Shown: positions 1-5,383 of the stretch, one piece after another
How positions within the stretch are numbered: the first letter of the stretch is position 1
Layout of the letters: each line of letters opens with the position of its first letter
Assembly: GCA_900770325.1 (NCBI GenBank)
Contig: CAAGKE010000257.1
Location: 1-5,789, forward strand
Length of the DNA stretch: 5,789 nt
Direction: 5' to 3'
Source: Lachnospiraceae bacterium
GTDB lineage: Bacteria; Bacillota; Clostridia; Lachnospirales; Lachnospiraceae
Translations under genes and position numbers: made by a program
Notes under the pieces: model-generated
Databases searched by the model: none
What the model was told of the DNA's origin: nothing
Seen by the model: the letters and a program-made list of their open reading frames with translations, nothing else

Positions 1-430
1 ATACACGCTTCGTATCTGTCAGACCGATTTTTTCCATGATATCCGCTGCACGTCGATTGCTTTCCTCTCTGGAAATCCTGCCATGCTCCGACATGCTTTC
101 AAATATCTGGTCTCCCACTGTGCGGATCGGGCAGAGAGCTGCCTTGCAGTCCTGAAAAACCATTCCTATCTCCGGGCCCAGAAGCCTCCGCAGCTTCTCC
201 TGCGGCATATCGACAACATTCTGTCCCTTATAATAAATGTCTCCTCTCGTTACCATACCTGCGCTTCCCAAAAGTCCCATAACAGCCTTGATAATAGTAC
301 TCTTCCCGCTGCCGGACTCGCCCACGATTCCCAGGATCTCCCCTTCCTGAAGGTCAAAACTTACATCATGGATGACCGGGATTCCATTATAACAGATGGT
401 AACATGCTCTACCCGCAGCAATGGTTCCAT
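1..430 (-). CDS. ABC transporter ATPase, NikD/DppD/OppD type (partial, C-terminal end beyond the left edge)
   Basis: This is the first nucleotide-binding subunit of a peptide/nickel-class ABC importer, hydrolysing ATP on the cytoplasmic face of the two permeases. About 143 codons are visible, roughly 40-45% of a usual 320-350 residue protein. Reading from the ATG at 428-430, the protein begins MEPLLRVEHVTICYNG. It has a Walker A motif GESGSGKST at residues 37-45 and a Q-loop VFQD with Gln at 93. A segment ALCPIRTVGDQI (about 98-109) matches the 'ALNP..TVG.QI' region typical of OppD/DppD/NikD. The signature motif, Walker B and the C-terminal oligopeptide-transporter extension lie outside the window. 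The start is supported by an AAGGAG Shine-Dalgarno that overlaps the TAA of the binding-protein gene, only 10 bp upstream, so the two are surely co-transcribed. The NikD label is by family and context; DppD or OppD cannot be excluded. Confidence 0.93.
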   Translation of the reverse strand, partial: MEPLLRVEHVTICYNGIPVIHDVSFDLQEGEILGIVGESGSGKSTIIKAVMGLLGSAGMVTRGDIYYKGQNVVDMPQEKLRRLLGPEIGMVFQDCKAALCPIRTVGDQIFESMSEHGRISREESNRRAADIMEKIGLTDTKRV

Positions 431-440
431 ATTCGTCTCC

Positions 441-1973
441 TTACTGAATATCAAGATCAGCTGTGATCTCGTAGTAATCACACGGATGTGCTGCCATGCC
501 GGTTACGTTGGACTTCGTCACAATTCCCATGTTCAGATGCGCAACAAAGAAGAAGGAACAGTCATCCAGAATCTTCTGCTGCAGTTCAATGGCAAGCTCC
601 CCACGCTTTTCTTTATCAAAGGTCTGATGGAGTTCCTCCACCAATGCTGTCACCTCATCGTTCTGATAGTTTCCATAGTTTTTAGAGCCAACCACGGTGC
701 TGGTGAAAAAGTACTCCGGATCCCCGGTAGGAGCCGTTGTAGTAGAACTTACATACAGGTCAAAATCCCCATCACCGGCATATGTCCTGTGATCTGACGT
801 GTTATTGATATCTACATCTATCCCGATCTGTTTTAACGTGTCATGTGCATAAGTAGCCAGCAGCGGCTGCTCCAGACGTGTAGGATAGGTCAGCCATTTA
901 ATGGTCAGCTTCTGTCCGTCTTTATCCACGTATCCATCCCCGTCTGTATCTGTCCAGCCGGCTTCCTCAAGAAGGGCTTTCGCGCCTTCCGGATCATAAG
1001 ACGGTGCGGTCACAGCATCATTTCCGTAAGAGAAACTGCTGGGGAATACACCGACTGCCGGCAAACAGCGTCCATTTGCAAGAACCGTGCAGAAAGCCTC
1101 TTTGTCAATTCCCATCTCGATTGCCTTTCGCACATTGATATCCTGCATGATTTCCGAGTCCATATTAAACTGCCCGAAGAAGCATCGGCTGGTGGCCATG
1201 GAATTAATGGTATAATCCGGATTATTCTCAAATAATGGATAGTTATCATACTGGAGCCCATAAGTGCCCTGAATATCTCCGGTCTGCAGAGAAGCACAAA
1301 GAGATCCGGCATCTGAGAAGGATTTCACGATCACATTGTCAACTTTCACCTCTCCGCCCCAGTAATTCTCATTCTTTACCAGATTGATCTGAGTCGGTGT
1401 AACCTCCGTGGCAATATACGGGCCTGTTCCTGCCACATTTGCGGAACCGCCTTCCCCCTGAATACCATATTCCATATCAATAATAGCACCATAGGGATCT
1501 CCCAGGTAGTTAATGATCGCCGGGCACGGTTCTGTCGTATGAAGCGTCAGAGTTAATCCGTCCGCCTCAATGCTGTCAATTTTCAGATCACTGGGTGCCC
1601 TGTCATGCACCGCGATCAGATCCTCCAGGCATTCTTTCACCGCCTGGGCATCCATCGTCCGCCCGCTGGAAAACTGAACTCCTTCCCGCAGTGTTATTAT
1701 CACTGTATTATCATCTACAAACTCATAATCCGTAGCAAGCCACGGTTCCACTTCCATGTTGTCATTATATTTGAAGAGAGTCTCACCCACACCATAACGG
1801 AGAGCACTCCATCCGGAATAGTTATCATGCGGATTTAACCCTGCATCTCCCATTTCCTCACTATAGCCTGTCGTACCATAAACAAATGTTTTCCCTTCTG
1901 CAAATGCGGTTGTTCCCGTCAGACCAATGATTACCGCACAGGAAAGCATTGCAGCAAAAAGTTTCTTCTTCAT
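441..1973 (-). CDS. ABC transporter solute-binding protein, family 5 (nickel/peptide type, NikA-like)
   Basis: This is a 510-residue extracytoplasmic binding protein of the SBP_bac_5 (cluster C) family, which captures peptides or nickel-chelate complexes for the adjacent permeases. The N-terminus is a signal peptide: KKK, a hydrophobic core, then AFA|EG giving likely signal peptidase I cleavage after residue 25. No convincing lipobox is seen; Cys12 sits too early in the hydrophobic core. Family features include WSALRYGVGETLFKYNDNM at 55-73, as in NikA/YntA/NikZ-like nickel binders, FSSGRTMDAQAV at 101-112, GTGPYIATE at 182-190, NENYWGG at 201-207, and a C-terminal lobe with GDPEYFF at 417-423. 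A DTDGDGYVDKDG loop at 342-353 resembles a calcium-binding loop. The ATG is preceded by AAAGGCGG with 8-nt spacing. The length is normal for the family. The gene follows the permeases rather than preceding them and is separated from them by a 205-bp structured gap. The family is certain; nickel as substrate is inferred. Confidence 0.93.
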   Translation of the reverse strand: MKKKLFAAMLSCAVIIGLTGTTAFAEGKTFVYGTTGYSEEMGDAGLNPHDNYSGWSALRYGVGETLFKYNDNMEVEPWLATDYEFVDDNTVIITLREGVQFSSGRTMDAQAVKECLEDLIAVHDRAPSDLKIDSIEADGLTLTLHTTEPCPAIINYLGDPYGAIIDMEYGIQGEGGSANVAGTGPYIATEVTPTQINLVKNENYWGGEVKVDNVIVKSFSDAGSLCASLQTGDIQGTYGLQYDNYPLFENNPDYTINSMATSRCFFGQFNMDSEIMQDINVRKAIEMGIDKEAFCTVLANGRCLPAVGVFPSSFSYGNDAVTAPSYDPEGAKALLEEAGWTDTDGDGYVDKDGQKLTIKWLTYPTRLEQPLLATYAHDTLKQIGIDVDINNTSDHRTYAGDGDFDLYVSSTTTAPTGDPEYFFTSTVVGSKNYGNYQNDEVTALVEELHQTFDKEKRGELAIELQQKILDDCSFFFVAHLNMGIVTKSNVTGMAAHPCDYYEITADLDIQ

Positions 1974-2067
1974 CTTATCTTCCGCCTTTCTTGAATATCT
2001 AAAACAATTTATCTACAACAACCCGGGGGGCCTGCAGGCACATCCGGAATCGCCTGCCAGAGGCTTT
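1974..2067 (-). other. Leader between the 87-bp palindrome and the binding-protein gene
   Basis: This 94-bp stretch holds no gene. On the minus strand it carries a short hairpin, GCAGGC / GCCTGC with a 12-nt loop (arms 2052-2057 and 2034-2039), then the GC block CCCCCCGGG (2022-2030). An AT-rich stretch and the AAAGGCGG ribosome binding site for the binding-protein gene follow. TTGTTG and TAGATA hexamers are present but only 14 bp apart, too close for a normal promoter, so I do not call one. The gene may depend on read-through from the permease genes. Confidence 0.5.
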
Positions 2068-2154
2068 ATCTTGAAGGGAGATTGGACTCCCACCAAGACT
2101 AAATTGCTGCAACTCGCCACCTATAGAGGTGGGAGTCTCATCTTCTTTCAAGAT
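2068..2154. repeat. 87-bp inverted repeat with 27-bp arms (MITE-like or mRNA stem-loop)
   Basis: The left arm (2068-2094) and right arm (2128-2154) are inverted copies matching at 23 of 27 positions, around a 33-bp centre. The outer 8 bp (ATCTTGAA/TTCAAGAT) and the inner 10 bp (GACTCCCACC/GGTGGGAGTC) pair perfectly. Inside the centre a third arm, ACTCgCCACCT (2112-2122), can pair instead with AGGTGGGAGT (2127-2136), leaving an ATAG tetraloop and one bulged G. Two mutually exclusive folds therefore exist. Read as plus-strand RNA or single-stranded DNA, three of the four arm differences become G-U/G-T wobbles; read as minus-strand they are mismatches. No open reading frame or clear target duplication accompanies it. 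Candidate origins are a non-autonomous element, an IS200/IS605-type subterminal palindrome relic, or an intercistronic stem-loop that sets mRNA stability between the permease and binding-protein genes. The structure is directly visible; its function is unknown. Confidence 0.85.
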
Positions 2155-2178
2155 GAATTCAGCCGGTTTGTCATATTC

Positions 2179-3039
2179 TTACCTGTTTCTCTGCTTCGGA
2201 TCCATATAATCCCGCAGTGTATCACCCAGCAGGTTAAATACCATAACTGTCACAAAAATAGCGGCTCCCGGAGCCAGAACCATCCATGGGGAAACCTGGA
2301 GCATGCTCCGTCCCTCATTGATCATGCTTCCCCATTCTGCCATCGGCGGCTTTACACCAAGCCCCAGGAATGAAAGCCCGGCCAATTCCATCATCATCGT
2401 TCCGATATCCAAAACAGATGTAACCAGAATGGGACCGGCAATGTTGGGAAGGATGTGCTTTACAAGAAGCTTTGGAGTACTGCTCCCTGACAGCTGTGCC
2501 GCCATCATATACGGCGCATTTTTCTGTGCAAGGGTCAGCCCCCTTGCCAGTCTCGCAAACTTTGGCCAGCTAATAACAGCCAGTGCAATAATCGCATTAT
2601 GGACACCGCCGCCAAGCACACCGGCTACTGCCAGGGCAAACACCAATCCCGGAAAAGCAAGAAATAAATCTGAAATACGCATCAGAACCGTATCCACTTT
2701 TCCATTATTCCATGCGCAGATAATCCCGATCCCGGTTCCCACCACTGTGACAATTACCACCAACAGCAGCGTTGAAAAAATACTGGTGGTACTTCCGATA
2801 ATGATTCTTGAGAGCATATCCCTTCCGTACCGGTCTGTCCCCAGAGGATGCGCGAAACTGGGCGGCTTCTGAGCCATCATTAAGTCCTGGGCATATGGAT
2901 CATAAGGACAAATATACTGTGCAAATATTGCAATCAAAAGAAGAAGGACAGCGAGTACCAAAAAGAAGATCAGTTTTCCTTTTATATGGTTTTTCTTTAT
3001 TTTCTGTTCCCGGACTGTCACCTGTTTTTCATTACTCAT
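2179..3039 (-). CDS. ABC transporter permease, NikC/DppC/OppC type
   Basis: This 286-residue inner permease subunit pairs with the NikB-type protein to form the membrane channel of the importer. A charged cytoplasmic N-terminus precedes the first membrane helix at about 22-40. The family hallmark HPLGTDRYGRDMLSR lies at 64-78. The cytoplasmic EAA loop that docks the ATPase is at about 180-198 (AAQLSGSSTPKLLVKHILP). GLSFLGLGVKPPMAEWG at 221-237 and LGDTLRDYMDP at 271-281 are conserved near the C-terminus, as in OppC/DppC/NikC. The length is normal. Its ATG overlaps the stop codon of the upstream permease gene in an ATGA, indicating translational coupling and equal stoichiometry. Family assignment is secure; the choice between nickel and peptide rests on context. 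Confidence 0.95.
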   Translation of the reverse strand: MSNEKQVTVREQKIKKNHIKGKLIFFLVLAVLLLLIAIFAQYICPYDPYAQDLMMAQKPPSFAHPLGTDRYGRDMLSRIIIGSTTSIFSTLLLVVIVTVVGTGIGIICAWNNGKVDTVLMRISDLFLAFPGLVFALAVAGVLGGGVHNAIIALAVISWPKFARLARGLTLAQKNAPYMMAAQLSGSSTPKLLVKHILPNIAGPILVTSVLDIGTMMMELAGLSFLGLGVKPPMAEWGSMINEGRSMLQVSPWMVLAPGAAIFVTVMVFNLLGDTLRDYMDPKQRNR

Positions 3040-3980
3040 GCACCTTCACCCCCAAGCCTTACCCGGGGATCCAGATAATGATAAATGATATCTGTCACCA
3101 GGTTTACCAGCACATATATCACAGCCATCCACGCTACATACGCCTGAATGATGGGATAATCACGCATGGTAATAGCATCCACCGCCATTTTTCCTACCCC
3201 ATCCCACATAAAAATGGTCTCCACGATCGTAGTTCCGCCCAGAAGACTTCCGATAGATAAGGCAAGTAATGTAATGATCGTAAGCATGGAAGACTTCATG
3301 ACACTCCTCCAGATAATGACCCGTCCTCTTATGCCTCTGGCACGGGCCCCTGTCACATAATCCTTTTCCAGTTCTTCCAGTACCGTAGCGCGAACCTGTC
3401 TGGTATATTTTGACGCCATGGAAATCGCCAGGGTCAATGTGGGAAGTACCAGACTCTGTGCTACATTTTCATTAGAAATAACCGGAAGTAAATTCAGCCT
3501 GATGGACAAAAAATAGATCAGCACCAGCGCCGCAAAAAAATTCGGCATGGAATTTCCGATGAAACTCAAAAACCGGATCAGATAATCCATCCACCTATTC
3601 TGCCTGATTGCAGACAAAATTCCAAGTGGTACCGCGATCAATACTGTCAGCACGATCGATGTAAGTGTCAGAAGAATCGTAGCCGGAAGCTTGGAAACAA
3701 ACGTCTCATACACATCCCTGTGAGAAACATAGCTGGTTCCCATATCTCCGGTAACCATCCCGGCAAACCATGCAGCATACTGAACCAGAAACGGTTTATC
3801 CAGACCATACTCAGCCTTCGCCTGATCGATGATTTCCTGCGAAACACTCACACCTGCATTTTCATACATATAGGTCACTGCATCGCCTCCGGCTAAGCGC
3901 ATCATGGCAAATGACAGAAATGTAATCCCGATCAGGATCGGGATCAGATGTAATAATCGCCTTACAATGTATTTCCCCAT
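3036..3980 (-). CDS. ABC transporter permease, NikB/DppB/OppB type
   Basis: This 314-residue permease is the first gene after the intergenic promoter. It starts MGKYIVRRLLHLIPILIGITFLSF, the usual OppB/DppB/NikB N-terminus with helix 1 at about 9-27. A periplasmic-facing segment includes YGLDKPFLVQY (58-68) and GDMGTSY (78-84). The helices between 100 and 190 include the conserved SMPNFF (144-149). The EAA loop is at about 208-226, with GARARGIRGR at 211-220. The C-terminus has WDGVGKMAVDAI (259-270), DYPIIQAYV (274-282) and the terminal YLDPRVR (302-308). Length and organisation are intact. The Shine-Dalgarno is weak (CAGG about 8 nt before ATG), so expression may depend on leader structure. 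It forms a heterodimeric channel with the next gene product. Confidence 0.95.
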   Translation of the reverse strand: MGKYIVRRLLHLIPILIGITFLSFAMMRLAGGDAVTYMYENAGVSVSQEIIDQAKAEYGLDKPFLVQYAAWFAGMVTGDMGTSYVSHRDVYETFVSKLPATILLTLTSIVLTVLIAVPLGILSAIRQNRWMDYLIRFLSFIGNSMPNFFAALVLIYFLSIRLNLLPVISNENVAQSLVLPTLTLAISMASKYTRQVRATVLEELEKDYVTGARARGIRGRVIIWRSVMKSSMLTIITLLALSIGSLLGGTTIVETIFMWDGVGKMAVDAITMRDYPIIQAYVAWMAVIYVLVNLVTDIIYHYLDPRVRLGGEGA

Positions 3981-4034
3981 GTTATTACCTGTACTTTCAA
4001 ATATCTTCTTATCTTATATATTATATGCCTTAAA

Positions 4035-4075
4035 AGGCGAAATCCAAAAGGCTCCCGGCCTCTTGTGCTTCGCCT
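4035..4075 (-). terminator. Two-tier hairpin in the importer leader: possible attenuator or lysR terminator
   Basis: The minus strand reads AGGCGAA (4069-4075), then an inner stem AAGAGGC CGGGA GCCTTTT (4046-4064), then TTCGCCT (4035-4041). The outer 7 bp and inner 7 bp (one G-U) are separated by a symmetric 4-nt internal loop. The inner stem ends in TTTT, as in an intrinsic terminator. A third small stem, GCCTT/AAGGC (4027-4038), overlaps the outer 3' arm and would compete with it. The position downstream of the promoter suits an attenuator, and the position after lysR suits a terminator. No known riboswitch consensus was recognised. Confidence 0.45.
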
Positions 4076-4107
4076 GTTCAAGGGGGCTTCAAATTAACAT
4101 TTGTTTT

Positions 4108-4136
4108 ATTTTATCGATGTTTTTCTCATTTCACAA
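4108..4136 (-). promoter_or_regulatory. Sigma-70/SigA-type promoter for the ABC importer operon
   Basis: On the minus strand, TTGTGA (4131-4136; 4 of 6 matches to TTGACA) is followed after exactly 17 bp by TAAAAT (4108-4113; 5 of 6 matches to TATAAT). Transcription would begin near 4101, giving a leader of about 120 nt before the first permease gene. It lies in the only sizeable gap upstream of the operon. It is a consensus match only, but spacing and position are ideal. Confidence 0.6.
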
Positions 4137-4148
4137 GCCTCCCGGGGG

Positions 4149-4165
4149 GATATTTAAATATTCCA
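4149..4165. promoter_or_regulatory. AT-rich palindrome upstream of the promoter: candidate operator
   Basis: A perfect 12-bp palindrome ATATTTAAATAT (4150-4161) is flanked by near-symmetric GG/CC bases. It lies about 13 bp upstream of the -35 box, centred roughly 54 bp before the predicted start site. That is near where LysR-type activators usually bind, and a lysR gene ends immediately upstream. Binding by that protein is inference; AT-rich palindromes also arise by chance. Confidence 0.3.
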
Positions 4166-4206
4166 TTTCGTTATAGGTATTCATTCCTGATGTTTCATAT
4201 GTTCAC

Positions 4207-5118
4207 TCAAAGATTCAGGCTGTTTATAAGGAAATCAAGAAAATCATCCGCCAGATGCGAAAGCGCTTCACTTTTTCTTTTCACATACCCGAATACGACC
4301 CCCGCATCAGACATTGAAAGAAGCTGTCCTTTCGATACTTCCCGCATTGGCTTTCCCGATAAATATCCTCCGCTGATATTTACCAGATTACCAACCTCCA
4401 GGATTCTCTCCATGATATAGTCACTGTCCGTTGTGATCACAGTCTCTGCTTCAGCGGCGGTCCGCCCGTTGGAATCCGTAATATTCCAGTAGTTATCCGG
4501 TGAAAATTCGTCCGGGAACCTTTGAATCAATTTCATGTCCGAAAAGTCAGGTCCTGCCAATGAATTCTCATTCCTGCAGCATCCTCCGCCATGGTATACT
4601 GTGACAGTAGTTTCCTTCAAAGGAATAAATTCCAGATAATTTCTGGAAACATAATACTGAAAAGCTGATAACTGATTTTTCATTACATATACAAAACCGA
4701 TATCATCCATTCTTTCCCTTACACGATCCACAATCTCACGGCAATCTGCAGAATGAATCTGGTAATGAATATGCTCCTTCTGTCTCATCTCATAAAAACG
4801 GACAAAATTGTCCGCAAACCAGGAGCTGGGATTACAGGATATGGAGAGTGTGTCTGCTGCTTTATTTTCATCCAAAGACTGTATTTTCTCCAGATTTTCC
4901 AGAACTATAAGCGCATAAGGATAGATTTTCTCCCCCTCCGGCGTCATCCTGATTCCTTTTGACAGCCGTTCAAAGAGCGTGAGCTCCATTTTTTCTTCCA
5001 TTGCTTTCACAATCTTGCTGACACTCGATTGAGTGGTAAAGAGTGCCTCCGCTGCCTTACTGAATGAACCTGTCTGCGCACAGGCCACAAAACACTGTAT
5101 TTCTTTCGTATCCAGCAT
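4207..5118 (-). CDS. LysR-family transcriptional regulator
   Basis: This 303-residue regulator has the typical LysR layout. A winged helix-turn-helix spans residues 5-63, with the recognition region GSFSKAAEALFTTQSSVSKIVKAMEE (17-42) and the wing LFERLSKGIRMTPEG (48-62). A linker helix follows to about 85 and an effector-binding domain runs from about 90 to 300. The length is normal and the frame is intact. The effector domain contains an unusual HGGGCC at 176-181, where many relatives have a simple loop; a metal- or thiol-responsive role is only speculation. The ATG is set by GGAGGT 8 nt upstream and by a stop codon in frame just above it. It reads in the same direction as the importer genes, not divergently. 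It therefore either relies on the promoter of the upstream ECF genes or on one not visible in the short 58-bp gap. Control of the downstream ABC importer is the simplest inference. Confidence 0.94.
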   Translation of the reverse strand: MLDTKEIQCFVACAQTGSFSKAAEALFTTQSSVSKIVKAMEEKMELTLFERLSKGIRMTPEGEKIYPYALIVLENLEKIQSLDENKAADTLSISCNPSSWFADNFVRFYEMRQKEHIHYQIHSADCREIVDRVRERMDDIGFVYVMKNQLSAFQYYVSRNYLEFIPLKETTVTVYHGGGCCRNENSLAGPDFSDMKLIQRFPDEFSPDNYWNITDSNGRTAAEAETVITTDSDYIMERILEVGNLVNISGGYLSGKPMREVSKGQLLSMSDAGVVFGYVKRKSEALSHLADDFLDFLINSLNL

Positions 5119-5176
5119 ATCATTTTACCTCCTTTGCAGACAAAGCGGCAGCTCCAGACTATGTTCTTCCAATAGT

Positions 5177-5383
5177 TCACGCCAGCAAAAAAACTGCAAG
5201 CGGATACACAACCATTCCTGCCACTCCTGCCACATCGTATTTCTGAAAGGACACCACCAAAATAATATATCCCAGTGTCAAAACAAGCTTAACCAGTGGA
5301 TGAATTTCATTCACCCACTGGTTTCTCGAAGCTAAGGTATCCATATGATGTATTTCATGAATTGCATTATTTATCCTGCTCAT
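5177..5383 (-). pseudogene. cbiQ: Truncated CbiQ-like ECF transporter membrane subunit (N-terminal remnant)
   Basis: The 68-codon frame starts MSRINNAIHEIHHMDTLA and continues through IHPLVKLVLTLGYIILVVSF. This is the recognisable N-terminus of CbiQ, the energy-coupling T subunit of cobalt/nickel ECF importers. Full CbiQ is about 250-270 residues; here a TGA follows FLLA and only the first membrane segments remain. The ATPase-coupling motifs of the C-terminal half are absent. The start overlaps the stop of the upstream CbiM/N gene in an ATGA, the normal operon arrangement, so the 5' end looks native. Just past the stop, shifted frames read as if eroded CbiQ codons continue for about 40 bp (including LPLC, resembling the common LPLVC). 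Homology then ends at the lysR ribosome binding site. I interpret it as a broken gene; assembly error is possible. Confidence 0.8.

Larger units (their letters stand above)
3981..4206 (-). other. 226-bp intergenic regulatory region between lysR and the importer operon
   Basis: No gene is present. From upstream to downstream it holds the AT-rich palindrome, a CCCCCCGGG block (4141-4149), the promoter, a short AACAT/ATGTT dyad around the -10 region, the two-tier leader hairpin, and a weak ribosome binding site before the NikB-type gene. A GGGAGGCTT element (4136-4144) can partly pair with AAGCCCCCT (4081-4089), bracketing the promoter. Confidence 0.6.

Noticed and set aside
83..466. Plus-strand open frame of 127 codons opposite the ATPase gene
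   Set aside because: It lies antisense to a clear Walker A-containing gene, has no recognisable domain, and shows no ribosome binding site of note.
1974..2067. Separate promoter for the binding-protein gene (TTGTTG and TAGATA)
   Set aside because: The hexamers are only 14 bp apart, and other -10 candidates have no plausible -35 partner at 16-18 bp.
1927..2373. Plus-strand frame covering the intergenic palindrome
   Set aside because: It spans the starts and ends of two real genes and the palindrome, with no domain. It is not evidence that the repeat encodes a protein.
2303..2872. 189-codon plus-strand frame opposite the NikC-type permease
   Set aside because: It is fully antisense to a strongly conserved permease; proline- and serine-rich composition is typical of a shadow frame.
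3981..4101. NiCo (czcD) riboswitch or another known metal riboswitch in the leader
   Set aside because: The conserved sequence blocks of the NiCo class are not present; the structure seen is a simple nested hairpin.
3981..4206. NikR operator (GTATGA-N16-TCATAC type)
   Set aside because: No matching dyad was found on either strand of the promoter region.
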